The notes: generated by a model not told the origin, from the sequence alone. A stretch of DNA of 32,821 nucleotides from an uncultured Anaerolineae bacterium (GCA_903838415.1 CAILYI010000030.1:1-32821); one strand, 5' to 3'; counted from the first letter of the stretch, positions 23,509 through 31,296 are shown. Translations and numbers: made by a program.

Positions 23509-24284
23509 ACACCAAGGATGAAATTGTCCGAAATTGGCTGCCGCGCTATACCGGCAGAAGCCTGGGCGAATTTGGCCAGTATATTTTGCTGACCAATTTC
23601 AGCAACTACGTGCAGGCCTTTGCGGATATGAATCATGTTGGGGTGCGCGGGCTGGATAAGCCGATGCCCAACGCCAATGCCGGGCGCATCACCATCATCA
23701 ATTTTGGCATGGGCAGCACCAACGCGGCCACCATCATGGATTTGTTGAGCGCCATTCAACCCAAAGCGGTTTTGTTTTTGGGAAAATGTGGCGGGTTGAA
23801 GGAAAAAAACAATCTGGGCGACCTGATTTTGCCGATCGCGGCCATTCGCGGCGAAGGCACCTCGAACGACTATTTTCCGCCGGAAGTTCCCTCGCTGCCA
23901 GCTTTCAGCCTGCAAAAAGCGGTTTCCACCGCCATCCGCAACCACGGGCGCGATTACTGGACCGGAACGGTTTACACCACCAATCGGCGCGTGTGGGAGC
24001 ATGACGAGGCCTTCAAGGCGTACCTAGTACGCATCCGCGCGATGGCGATTGACATGGAAACGGCCACCATTTTTAGCACGGGCTTTTACAACGACATTCC
24101 GACCGGCGCGCTGCTGCTAGTCTCTGACCAACCCATGACGCCCGATGGAGTCAAAACCGCCGAAAAAGACGAACAGGTCACGCGAGAATTTGTCCATGAG
24201 CACCTGCAAATTGGCATCAGCGCCCTGCGCGAACTGATCGATAACGGGTTGACCGTCAAACACTTGCGCTTTGAGTTTGAGTAA
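23505..24284 (+). CDS. amn: AMP nucleosidase
   Basis: A 259-residue protein of the nucleoside phosphorylase superfamily, closest to the short AMP nucleosidases that split AMP into adenine and ribose 5-phosphate. Diagnostic stretches are NWLPRYTG near the N-terminus, FGQYILLTNFSNYV, INFGMGSTNAATIMDLL, KAVLFLGKCGGL, LILPIAAIRGEGTSNDY, YTTNRRVWEHDE and the base-site region AIDMETATIF followed by LLLVSDQPM. I chose ATG 23505: GGGAGG precedes it and it overlaps the methyltransferase stop; the open frame extends upstream to 23292 but that part lies inside the methyltransferase gene. Together with purA it touches the cell's AMP balance. The next gene begins 8 bases later. Confidence 0.92.
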   Translation: MNTKDEIVRNWLPRYTGRSLGEFGQYILLTNFSNYVQAFADMNHVGVRGLDKPMPNANAGRITIINFGMGSTNAATIMDLLSAIQPKAVLFLGKCGGLKEKNNLGDLILPIAAIRGEGTSNDYFPPEVPSLPAFSLQKAVSTAIRNHGRDYWTGTVYTTNRRVWEHDEAFKAYLVRIRAMAIDMETATIFSTGFYNDIPTGALLLVSDQPMTPDGVKTAEKDEQVTREFVHEHLQIGISALRELIDNGLTVKHLRFEFE

Positions 24285-24292
24285 GTTGGCAA

Positions 24293-25516
24293 ATGGCAAA
24301 GCTCAAACTTTTCCTGGCGCGTTGGTGGCTGATTCTCATCCTGATCGGACTTTTGCCAATCTACTCGACAATTGCCGTCAGCAATGAGCGCAACGTTGAT
24401 TATGTCAACAACGGCTTTTTCACTTTTTGGCTGGCGGGCCGCATGATGTGGACGGGGCAGCAGCCTTATGCGGCAACGGATTGGGTCAGCGGTCACCGCG
24501 CGAATGGGGCGGTCTGGATACCGAACCAGATTTTCCCGTACCCGCTGCCGCTGGCGCTGCTGACAGCTCCGTTGGGACTTTTGCCGATCGAAAAAGCCTA
24601 TATTCTGTGGGATGTGCTGGCCCAGGTTTTTACGGCAAGCTGTATCCTATGGCTGGCCACGCATTGGGATGGATTGAACCGGCAGGCCTATGTCATTTTC
24701 GTGCTCCTGGCAACCATCCTGAACGGGAACGTCTTTCTGGGCCTGATGACCGGAACGTTCGCTGCGCTTTTCCTGGGTTTTCTGACGCTGGCACTCTATT
24801 TCTTGGAGAAAGAACGACCCTGGCTGGCAGGAATTGCGCTGGCCGGGCTGGCGCTTAAACCTCCGCTGCTGACGGTAGTTGCATTGATCGGGCTGTGGCT
24901 GCTCTTTCGGCGCAACTGGAAAGCCATTGGCGGCATTGCGGCTGGCGGCCTAGGATTGTTTGTGATTGGCCTGATCCAGGATCCGCGCTGGGTACAAAAA
25001 TTCCTGGGAGCAGGTGAAAACTTATTGAACATGCGCCTGGGTAATCAGCCAACCATTCTCAGCTATGCCCGTCTGGCCTGTGGTGGAAATATAAACTGCG
25101 CTTTTGGCGTCTATGCTCTGGTCGCGCTCACCATGGTCGGCCTGTTTGCCTGGTTGGTGTGGAAACGCCAGGAAACCCTTTCCCCGCTGATGGCTTTCAG
25201 CGCGGCGATTGCGTTGGGGCTGCTGCTGCCGCCTTATCTCTGGTCGTACGACTATGCCCTGTTGATTATCCCGATCTGTTACATCGCCTTTGATTTGATT
25301 CGTCGCCGCGCGACATACCTGCACTCAACCCTGTTTCTGTTCGCGCTGGATGTTTTATCAATCATCAGCCTGATCCTTTTTTGGAATAACCCCGAAAGCG
25401 CGGCTCTGACCATCCAGCGCGATATGTGGAGCATCTGGGTGGCGTTATTGGTCTTGGTCGTCTGCGGGGGAATGGTATTCTTCAGCCCGGCTGAAACCCA
25501 GGGCCGGGAAATTTAG
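24293..25516 (+). CDS. GT87-type polytopic membrane glycosyltransferase
   Basis: A 407-residue integral membrane protein with roughly 9-11 hydrophobic helices. It fits the GT87 / DUF2029 group, polyprenyl-phosphate-mannose-type transferases such as mycobacterial PimE. Features: first helix LILILIGLLPIYSTIAV, then a non-cytoplasmic loop with DYVNNGFFTFWLAGRMMWTGQQPYAA (an acidic residue early in the first loop, as in GT-C enzymes), FPYPLPLALLTAPLGLLP, a helix pair around LAGIALAGLALKPPLL with the family-typical K-P-P, and WSYDYALLIIPI near the C-terminus. It probably mannosylates or glycosylates an envelope lipid or protein on the outer face. It starts 8 bases after the AMP nucleosidase gene and is probably co-transcribed with it. 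Confidence 0.8.
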   Translation: MAKLKLFLARWWLILILIGLLPIYSTIAVSNERNVDYVNNGFFTFWLAGRMMWTGQQPYAATDWVSGHRANGAVWIPNQIFPYPLPLALLTAPLGLLPIEKAYILWDVLAQVFTASCILWLATHWDGLNRQAYVIFVLLATILNGNVFLGLMTGTFAALFLGFLTLALYFLEKERPWLAGIALAGLALKPPLLTVVALIGLWLLFRRNWKAIGGIAAGGLGLFVIGLIQDPRWVQKFLGAGENLLNMRLGNQPTILSYARLACGGNINCAFGVYALVALTMVGLFAWLVWKRQETLSPLMAFSAAIALGLLLPPYLWSYDYALLIIPICYIAFDLIRRRATYLHSTLFLFALDVLSIISLILFWNNPESAALTIQRDMWSIWVALLVLVVCGGMVFFSPAETQGREI

Positions 25517-25807
25517 CTTGCTTAAAGTAAAAATCAGCACAAGCCTGGCACAATTATTGCCAATCCGAAACTATCGGCGCGAAGCTATTGCCGATTCGTT
25601 ATAATATGGCATTTTTTTTAACTTTAATGACGCGCAAAGAACTAATAAGGTTGGTTAACGCACGGATTTTGACAAAAATATCAGCAACCCCTACCCTTTA
25701 CATGCGGGGGGTTTAATGTATGATTGATGTGTTAGCGTTTTTCCCGGTTTTTTCGAAATCGGGGGGGACGCTGATAATATTTAACTCCACGAAAGGAAGT
25801 TTTATGA
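25517..25807 (+). promoter_or_regulatory. Intergenic leader region of the SET-domain gene
   Basis: About 290 bases without a convincing gene. Candidate signals: TATAAT at 25600-25605; a perfect TTGACA at 25669-25674 with a poor -10 (TACCCT, 25692-25697); an extended -10 TGATAATAT ending at 25780; and a hairpin at 25734-25772. A short frame (ATG 25804 to TAA 25842) overlaps the SET start in another frame. Which promoter is used cannot be decided. Confidence 0.4.
25734..25772 (+). other. Stable hairpin in the SET-gene leader
   Basis: AGCGTTTTTCCCGG pairs with TCGGGGGGGACGCT: AGCGT/ACGCT are Watson-Crick, and the inner part pairs through C-G and four U-G wobbles against a G7 run. There is no T tract after it, so it is not a classical terminator. 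It may be a leader RNA structure. Confidence 0.4.
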
Positions 25808-26392
25808 ATGATCGAACAGCCGAGCTCGTATCTGTCGTCTAAGATCCAGGCCCACCCGAAAGCCAATGGCAATGGAAACGGTATTTTCGCCCAACAGGTT
25901 CTTCCAAAGGGTGAACTCCTAGCCGTTTTCGGGGGTGTCGTTTATGAATGGGACACCTTCATTCACCTCCCAGAACGTGATCGCAGTTTATGTATCCAGG
26001 TGGAAGATAATCTCTTCCTGGTGCCGCGTCCGATTGGGAGCGGGGATTACGTTAATCACTGCTGTAATCCCAATGCCGGGCTTTCGGGGCAGATCGCGCT
26101 CGTAGCCATGCGAGACATTCAACCTGGCGAAGAAATTTGTTTCGACTACGCCATGAGTGACACGGTCGCTTATGACGAGTTCCCCTGTGACTGTGGCGCC
26201 GTCAACTGTCGCCGCAGTGTGACAGGAAGTGACTGGCAACTGCCGGAACTTCAGAAACGCTACGCCGGGCACTTCGCCCCACACGTCCAGCGCCGCATCG
26301 ACGCCCAACACGCTGCCGAACGCGCCGCTCATCGTGCTGAGAAATACCGTTACAATGGAGCAAACGCCTCCGCAAAAGCGCTCTACGAGTAA
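25808..26392 (+). CDS. Bacterial SET-domain protein (putative lysine methyltransferase)
   Basis: A 194-residue protein with a compact SET domain. Motifs: GNGIFAQQVLPKGELL (residues 23-38), YVNHCCNPNAG with the AdoMet-binding Asn83-His84, and AMRDIQPGEEICFDYAM with catalytic-site Tyr114. A post-SET-like cysteine group follows (C127, C129, C134: PCDCGAVNC), which in eukaryotic enzymes binds zinc with a fourth Cys inside the SET domain; C85 or C86 could serve. SET proteins methylate protein lysines; the bacterial substrate is unknown. The C-terminal 40 residues are Ala/Arg/His-rich, helical and basic, possibly nucleic-acid binding. AAGGAAG lies 8 bases before ATG 25808. A terminator follows at 26396. 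Confidence 0.85.
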   Translation: MIEQPSSYLSSKIQAHPKANGNGNGIFAQQVLPKGELLAVFGGVVYEWDTFIHLPERDRSLCIQVEDNLFLVPRPIGSGDYVNHCCNPNAGLSGQIALVAMRDIQPGEEICFDYAMSDTVAYDEFPCDCGAVNCRRSVTGSDWQLPELQKRYAGHFAPHVQRRIDAQHAAERAAHRAEKYRYNGANASAKALYE

Positions 26393-26395
26393 ACC

Positions 26396-26440
26396 ACAGG
26401 CCCCCACCTTCTTTCGAAAGCGGGGGCCTGTCATTTTCCA
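26396..26440 (+). terminator. Terminator of the SET-domain gene
   Basis: ACAGGCCCCC (26396-26405) pairs with GGGGGCCTGT (26422-26431), followed by CATTTTCC. The converging gene ends at 26446, so it may serve both directions. Confidence 0.75.
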
Positions 26441-26445
26441 ACTTG

Positions 26446-27459
26446 TTACACCGTCACCCGGTTTGGGTCGAGGATATATTGCCACCAGTTATTGGCAATG
26501 CCATTAATCCGTCCTCCCACTTTGGGGAAGTGTTTGAGCCACCATTTGTGGTGAGCGCGGATTTCGCCGCCGCCCCATTCAGCGGCATTGACTTGTTTCA
26601 CACCGCCCTTGAAGTTGGGAAAGTTGTACCAATCATCACAGTGCGACGAAACAAAGCGGGTGTTGCCCCAATCGTAATCTTTGTCGCTGTTGGGAGCGAA
26701 ATGAATGGAACCCACTTCCGCCTGCCCGGGGGAGGTCTTGTCGTAACGAACGAACTTCTTCCATGAATTGTTCTGAAGAGAACTGCCTGAATAGACTTTA
26801 TCCATGATGAATTCAGCGCGATGCCCGAACGACTCGAGCATCTCTCCCACCCCGCGCTCACAGGAAAAGCCCATGATGACGAAGCGGCGTGGGCATTGCA
26901 TGGCGCCCGTCAGCGGGGCAGAATTGCAGAAAAAGGCCCCAGTTCCGCCCATAATGGATTCATAGAATCCGGCATAAGGGAAACCAAATATCCAGACTTC
27001 GTCAATCTGGTTATTAGCGACAATCTGCAGAATTTTGTAACGATCCAGAAAATCCTGGTAGTTGACGGTATCAGGGCTGTGGGCTGGCGCAACGCGGTTG
27101 ATTACGTCCAGATAGGCTTGCGGGGTGTAACGGAATCCATCCACTTTGACAGGAAACTCGTTAATTTCAATGCGCTTGATGATTTGATAGCGCGCCAACC
27201 CGCCGCTGGCCTCCAATAAATCGGCGCAGAACTGCGCTGAAAGGTCTGCCGGACGATACCAGTTGGTGTGCTGACTGAGCTTTTTCCCGCTGACAGGGTC
27301 AATGATGGGGTCGTAGACGAAAACCAAAACCCGCGGCGAAGAAATCACGACGGGTTCCGGAAGCACCGACGCTGTCGCCGGTTTGGGTTGGCCAGGGGTT
27401 TGGCTGGCGGCGGGAGTAACACCGGAAATTAATGCGTTCAATTTATTTAGCAGGCTCAT
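26446..27459 (-). CDS. Conserved-looking hypothetical protein, partner of the PPM-like protein
   Basis: A 337-residue protein I do not recognise. It starts with a short amphipathic segment (MSLLNKLNALISGV) and a Pro/Thr/Ala-rich linker to about residue 40, then a long mixed alpha/beta domain beginning PRVLVFVYDPIIDPVSGKKL. Notable stretches: DEVWIFGFPYAGFYESIMGG (about 153-172), RRFVIMGFSCERGVGEML, and a C-terminal part unusually rich in Trp, His and Asn (HHKWWLKHFPKVGG, NNWWQYILDP). No clear signal peptide is seen. It starts 14 bases downstream of the gene at 27474-29855 and is surely co-transcribed. GAGG precedes ATG 27459. The aromatic-rich C-terminus would suit a sugar- or wall-binding role, but that is a guess. 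Confidence 0.7.
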   Translation of the reverse strand: MSLLNKLNALISGVTPAASQTPGQPKPATASVLPEPVVISSPRVLVFVYDPIIDPVSGKKLSQHTNWYRPADLSAQFCADLLEASGGLARYQIIKRIEINEFPVKVDGFRYTPQAYLDVINRVAPAHSPDTVNYQDFLDRYKILQIVANNQIDEVWIFGFPYAGFYESIMGGTGAFFCNSAPLTGAMQCPRRFVIMGFSCERGVGEMLESFGHRAEFIMDKVYSGSSLQNNSWKKFVRYDKTSPGQAEVGSIHFAPNSDKDYDWGNTRFVSSHCDDWYNFPNFKGGVKQVNAAEWGGGEIRAHHKWWLKHFPKVGGRINGIANNWWQYILDPNRVTV

Positions 27460-27473
27460 ACGCCCTCAAAGGA

Positions 27474-29855
27474 TTATGGAACGTTAACTGCGTAAAATAG
27501 CTGGCCATTCAAAAAGAGAAACAGAACTTTGTTGGGGCTGAACGCCATGGCAGTGACCGGCACGCCCTTCGGCAGCGGATTATCCTTCCCGGCGGCAGCG
27601 CGGACCTGGTTCTGCAGCTCCAGCGCCCGCGAGCTGAAGCGGAAAATCGACTGGGTGTATGGCTCCAGTAGCGCAACGGATGGGTCGGGCGGGCTGGTAA
27701 AGGTGATTTGAGAGAAAACGCCGTCGCTGAGACGGATGCCACTCTCATAGCCAGGGCGCGAATCAACGTAAAGCGCGGGGTCGTTGCAGCGCGTGGGCGA
27801 AGCATCAATGCGGCTGAGGGTGCAGGTGGTCATATGACCATCCTGGTGCAGCAGGAATAAGTCATCACCATTGATTGCCATGCCAATAGACTGTTCAAGC
27901 ATGACCGGCACCTGTGATTCAAAGAAAAAATAAGGTTTTTCGGGGAAAACTATACTTGTATCCCCGAAATACACCCACACCGCGCGCGCAGCGGCATCCA
28001 ACACATACAGATTGTTGGCATCATAGGCTATCGCCGTGATTGTTTTCCAGCCGGTATCAGGCCTCGGCAAGAAAGAGGCCTTGGGCGCTTCGTCAGGGAT
28101 ACAGTACAGCAGATTTCCGGAGGCATCAATGCCCAGCACCGTCGCCGTGGATGGATTGGAACGCGGCAAAGCGATAATATCGATCAATGGCCCAACCTGG
28201 ATGCCGTCATAACTGCCGGGCCCGCACTGGAAGCCGCCATCAAGCGTGTAATTCCGGCTGTTGAACGTGCCGCGAAGCACGGCACCGCGCGTGGCCTCGA
28301 GCATGTAAATATCCGTATCCGAAGCCGACATGCGCGAGACCTGCAGATTACTGCTCAGCGGCGTACTAAATGCCGGAGAAAAATCAAGACGGATGGTTCG
28401 ATCGAGATTGTCGAGAGCAGCCTGGGCATCATGGCGCAGTTTTTCAGAATCAGTGGTGGACTTGTACTGTTCGGCCTTATCCAGCCAATCCAGCGTGGAC
28501 TGCCATTGAACACGCAACGTGGTTGGATTGGTCTCATCCAGCGTTTGCAGGGCGGCCTGGAAGGCATGATCGTAGTAAGTCTCGTACTGCGCATTCAGCC
28601 CAAAGCGGGAATAAGTCACTACCGCAACCGTCACCACCAGCACGGGAATGGCGATGGCAAAAAATATCGCCCAGGTACGCGCCGACGGCAAGGAACGCTG
28701 ATCTTCTTCGTCCGCGGGGAGCAGGCGCGGGATGGCTTTCTCGACCCAAACCCGCAATTTTTCCATCAGAACGCGACTCTTCTGGATGGATTCCGCCAGA
28801 AAACGGGCGGCGCTGCGAGGCGCTTTTTGAAGCTGTTCGCGTGTTTCGGGCCGAATCAGCGACCTTTCCCTGGGAGAACGAATTCTTTCACGAATAATTG
28901 GTTTAATTTCAATTGAAAGCGGTTGATTGACGGGCGGTCTGACAGGCTGAGCCACCACAGCCGCTGGCGGTTGACTTTCCTTATTCTCTGGCTGACTGGA
29001 TTCCACGCTGTGCGGGATAAAAACGGGATCAGGAATCGGCGCATTTGACGGGCTGACGGCTGCGGGTGAGGGATTCATCACACCCGGAGCGGGCGCAGCC
29101 TGGATGGTAGGACTCAGCTGAGGCGCGGAAACATCCGGTTGGGCGGATTCCGCAGCTAAATCTTTGGAGGCCTGGAGGATGTTGATTACGCCGGAGCCAT
29201 CGGCAGCCTGAACCAATACGGCGCTGACATTGGCATCCGTGGCGGCCAGCAAACGGCTGCGGAAATTTTCCAGTGAAACGGTGCCATGCTCTTCGCTGAG
29301 CGCTTTGTCCCAATTGACCGGCAAGGAAGCGCACAGTAACAGGCGGTCGCCAGCGTTGATGGTGGCCTGGGCGAAGTACATGCGTGCCGTTTGACTCAGC
29401 CCAAGACCTTTGCCGGATAGTTGTGAGTCAAAGAAGTGGCGCGTTTCGTTCCCCAGTTGGTAAACATGCGTCGGCCCGGCCTGAACGATATACATTGAGT
29501 TGCCGCGCAGCGCGCACAAAACCAGCGCGCCGATGCTGTATAAACCCTTACCGGTGGATTTCATATTGCGTTCCACCAGGAAGGTGTTAAGCGATTCCGC
29601 CGCGGTCTTCAGCGCAAATGTCAATGAACCTGGGGTATTGTAAAAACTTTCCGAGACCTTCCCCGCAATTTGCCCACACTCACTGCTGGAATAGCTCACA
29701 TTCCCAACCAGCGTCAGATAAACGAGTAGGCGATCTCTTTCACGTCCGCGCGCCGATTTTTTGGGCGGATTTTGAGCCAACAAGCCAGGCAAAAGCGGCC
29801 ATTCATGACCACCAACGCGGTAAAGGCTGAGTAGAGTGAGGTCCAATGTATTCAT
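27474..29855 (-). CDS. Membrane protein with a PPM-phosphatase-like N-domain and an external propeller-like domain
   Basis: A 793-residue single-pass membrane protein. Residues about 1-235 resemble a PP2C/PPM phosphatase-like fold (GALVLCALRGNSMYIVQAGPTHVYQLG, INAGDRLLLCASLPVNW, ENFRSRLLAATDANVSAVLVQ), but the metal-binding Asp motifs expected of an active enzyme are not evident. A Pro/Gln/Ser-rich linker (about 240-330) and a basic region (RERIRSPRERSLIRPETR) follow. One transmembrane helix lies at about 393-415 (WAIFFAIAIPVLVVTVAVV). After a helical stalk (about 420-490), the outer part shows repeated strand patterns with aromatic/Asp turns (for example AIAYDANNLYVLDAAARAVWVY), suggesting a beta-propeller. 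It may pass an outside signal to the cell or the reverse. A TATAAT lies 14 bases before the ATG. Confidence 0.7.
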   Translation of the reverse strand: MNTLDLTLLSLYRVGGHEWPLLPGLLAQNPPKKSARGRERDRLLVYLTLVGNVSYSSSECGQIAGKVSESFYNTPGSLTFALKTAAESLNTFLVERNMKSTGKGLYSIGALVLCALRGNSMYIVQAGPTHVYQLGNETRHFFDSQLSGKGLGLSQTARMYFAQATINAGDRLLLCASLPVNWDKALSEEHGTVSLENFRSRLLAATDANVSAVLVQAADGSGVINILQASKDLAAESAQPDVSAPQLSPTIQAAPAPGVMNPSPAAVSPSNAPIPDPVFIPHSVESSQPENKESQPPAAVVAQPVRPPVNQPLSIEIKPIIRERIRSPRERSLIRPETREQLQKAPRSAARFLAESIQKSRVLMEKLRVWVEKAIPRLLPADEEDQRSLPSARTWAIFFAIAIPVLVVTVAVVTYSRFGLNAQYETYYDHAFQAALQTLDETNPTTLRVQWQSTLDWLDKAEQYKSTTDSEKLRHDAQAALDNLDRTIRLDFSPAFSTPLSSNLQVSRMSASDTDIYMLEATRGAVLRGTFNSRNYTLDGGFQCGPGSYDGIQVGPLIDIIALPRSNPSTATVLGIDASGNLLYCIPDEAPKASFLPRPDTGWKTITAIAYDANNLYVLDAAARAVWVYFGDTSIVFPEKPYFFFESQVPVMLEQSIGMAINGDDLFLLHQDGHMTTCTLSRIDASPTRCNDPALYVDSRPGYESGIRLSDGVFSQITFTSPPDPSVALLEPYTQSIFRFSSRALELQNQVRAAAGKDNPLPKGVPVTAMAFSPNKVLFLFLNGQLFYAVNVP

Positions 29856-29869
29856 AGGTTGCTTCTAAC

Positions 29870-29875
29870 ATTATA
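29870..29875 (-). promoter_or_regulatory. -10 box of the PPM-like gene, very short leader
   Basis: The minus strand reads TATAAT, with 14 bases to the ATG at 29855. This predicts a leader of about 7 bases without a Shine-Dalgarno sequence. Confidence 0.45.
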
Positions 29876-30116
29876 CTTACAAATTTCCACAAGACGAACA
29901 GGAAGAACATCCAAATTACCAAATTCGGGAGAAATCAGGTTTTGAATCCCGCTGTTTTTCCAAGAAAAGCTCTCAGGGGCGATTATTTGGGCTGCTTACT
30001 GAATTGAAAGGTTTGTGTGGGTCAAGCATAGGGATTGCATAGGGTGAACGTCAAGTAGTCTGGACGATTTGATGATAAATTATTACTGTAAGGTGTTTCT
30101 CTTCTCCTCCTTTGAA
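29876..30116. other. Intergenic region without a recognised gene
   Basis: No open frame with a start signal is visible here. The region holds an 11-base-period direct repeat (30026-30044) and a pyrimidine-rich tract (30098-30113, containing CTCCTCCTTT). No known non-coding RNA family is recognised. Confidence 0.4.
30026..30044. repeat. Direct repeat GCATAGGG x2 with 11-base period
   Basis: GCATAGGG occurs at 30026-30033 and 30037-30044, separated by ATT. An 11-base period puts both copies on the same helix face, as in binding sites of OmpR/PhoB-type regulators. GTCAAG also occurs on both sides (30021 and 30050). Confidence 0.4.
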
Positions 30117-30155
30117 AAGAGAGCCGGGGTCGGCGTCCCCGGCTCTCTTGATTCT
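30117..30155 (-). terminator. Terminator of the azlCD operon
   Basis: AAGAGAGCCGGGG (30117-30129) pairs perfectly with CCCCGGCTCTCTT (30137-30149). The minus-strand tail TTTTC follows the stem, and the hairpin starts a few bases after the azlD stop. Confidence 0.75.
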
Positions 30156-30157
30156 CA

Positions 30158-30478
30158 TCAGAGCCCGAAAGCCAGTTTCAATCCCCAGAATACTACCATC
30201 CCGGCCAGAATAGTCCAGATAATATTTTTCGTCCGGTAGGCCACCAGGGTGGCGACCAGCCCAGCCAGCAGGCGGGGATTCCCGAAAGTGAGCGCGGGCA
30301 CGTTGTTGGCATATCCCAGCTCGGGAGCGATGATGGCGCTCAGGATGGCAATCGGCACAAAGCGCAGCGCGCGTTGAAAGGTGACGGGGAGTTTAATCCG
30401 TTCTAGGAGGGCGATAAAGCTCAGTCGCGTGGCAAATGTCAACAGGCCGATCGCGATCATGATGATCCAGATATTCAT
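30158..30478 (-). CDS. azlD: AzlD-family branched-chain amino acid exporter, small subunit
   Basis: A 106-residue membrane protein with three or four hydrophobic helices: residues 3-18, 40-55, around 66-80 and 86-104. The family pattern is clear: a start like WIIMIAIGLLTFATRLSFIAL, then LPVTFQRALRFVPIAILSAIIAPEL, and TKNIIWTILAGMVVFW near the end. AzlD works with AzlC to export branched-chain amino acids and their analogues; in Corynebacterium the pair is BrnFE. Its ATG overlaps the azlC stop by 4 bases (ATGA at 30478-30475), so the two subunits are made together. A terminator follows directly. Confidence 0.9.
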   Translation of the reverse strand: MNIWIIMIAIGLLTFATRLSFIALLERIKLPVTFQRALRFVPIAILSAIIAPELGYANNVPALTFGNPRLLAGLVATLVAYRTKNIIWTILAGMVVFWGLKLAFGL

Positions 30479-31164
30479 TTCTTTTCACTCCACAACCCGG
30501 CGGCGATGGCGACAAACGCAGCGGCAATCAAACCCAACTTGAAAGGCAATCCAAAAAACAACAGGGCGGCAAAACTGGCAACAACCGCGGTAATGACGCC
30601 GGGCCTGTCTTTCAAACCCGGAACAACCAGCGCGATAAAGGTCAGCGGCAGGGCGAAATCTAGTCCCCACTCGGCGGGAACTTGCGCACCAAGGAAAATG
30701 CCCACTCCGGTGCTGATCTGCCACGAAGTCCACAGCGCCAGCCCGGCACCGAACAAATACCAGTGTTTGTGCGTAATTTCGCCTTCACGTTGATAATGGA
30801 TGATGCTGACAGCGTAGGCTTCATCCGTCAGCAAATAAGCCAGGATGGCTTTCCAGGCGGGCGGCAGGTGCCTGGTATAAGGCGCCAGCGAAGCGCTATA
30901 GAGCGCGTGCCGCAAGTTGACAACAAAACCTGTCAGGATAATGACCAGGCCAGGCGTGGCGGCGCTGACCAGTTTGGCCGTCATGAATTGGGCCGAACCG
31001 GCAAAAACAACGGCAGACATAGCCTGAGCATCGAGCGAGTTCAACCCGGCGCTGAGTGCCAGAACGCCGTAAATCATCCCAAATGGAATGACTCCCAGCA
31101 AAATGGGCAGTTCTTCACGCACACCGAGCCAGAATTCGCGAGTGGGGGTAGATGACGTATGCAT
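30475..31164 (-). CDS. azlC: AzlC-family branched-chain amino acid permease, large subunit
   Basis: A 229-residue membrane protein of the AzlC/BrnF family. Family features: REFWLGVREELPILLGVIPFG at the start, then GMIYGVLALSAGL, and the conserved VFAGSAQFMTAKL and VVNLRHALYSASLAPY; TDEAYAVS lies in the middle. About six to seven hydrophobic helices are expected. With AzlD it exports leucine, isoleucine, valine or related compounds. The minus-strand TATAAT at 31174-31179 lies only 9 bases before the ATG, so the message is probably leaderless or nearly so; no ribosome binding site is visible. It is the last ordinary chromosomal gene before the integrase region. Confidence 0.92.
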   Translation of the reverse strand: MHTSSTPTREFWLGVREELPILLGVIPFGMIYGVLALSAGLNSLDAQAMSAVVFAGSAQFMTAKLVSAATPGLVIILTGFVVNLRHALYSASLAPYTRHLPPAWKAILAYLLTDEAYAVSIIHYQREGEITHKHWYLFGAGLALWTSWQISTGVGIFLGAQVPAEWGLDFALPLTFIALVVPGLKDRPGVITAVVASFAALLFFGLPFKLGLIAAAFVAIAAGLWSEKK

Positions 31165-31173
31165 AATTTGTCA

Positions 31174-31179
31174 ATTATA
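31174..31179 (-). promoter_or_regulatory. -10 box of azlCD, near-leaderless
   Basis: The minus strand reads TATAAT, with TTAACT 18 bases upstream as a fair -35 box. Nine bases separate the -10 box from the azlC ATG. Confidence 0.5.
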
Positions 31180-31217
31180 TGCAATAATCGGCGATTTAGT
31201 TAATCGTATTTCCAACA

Positions 31218-31261
31218 CCCCCATATATAGGTATTTATTGCAAATTATCCCCCATATATGG
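31218..31261. repeat. Twin CCCCCATATAT repeats near the integrase end
   Basis: CCCCCATATATAGG (31218-31231) and CCCCCATATATGG (31249-31261) are spaced 31 bases apart. Each contains an inverted core (CCATATATAGG, CCATATATGG). They lie between azlC and the integrase terminator, where an element boundary is expected. Confidence 0.4.
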
Positions 31262-31264
31262 CGC

Positions 31265-31296
31265 AAAAAGAGCCTTTCTGGAGAAAGGCTCTTTTT
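31265..31296. terminator. Perfect bidirectional terminator after the integrase gene
   Basis: AAAAAGAGCCTTTC (31265-31278) and GAAAGGCTCTTTTT (31283-31296) form a 14-base stem around TGGA with A and T runs at both ends. It ends the minus-strand integrase message and would also stop transcripts coming from the left. Confidence 0.8.

Noticed and set aside
25606-25716. Short 36-codon frame starting right after a TATAAT
   Set aside because: The -10 box touches the ATG, so the message would start inside the frame; composition is T-rich and there is no homology.
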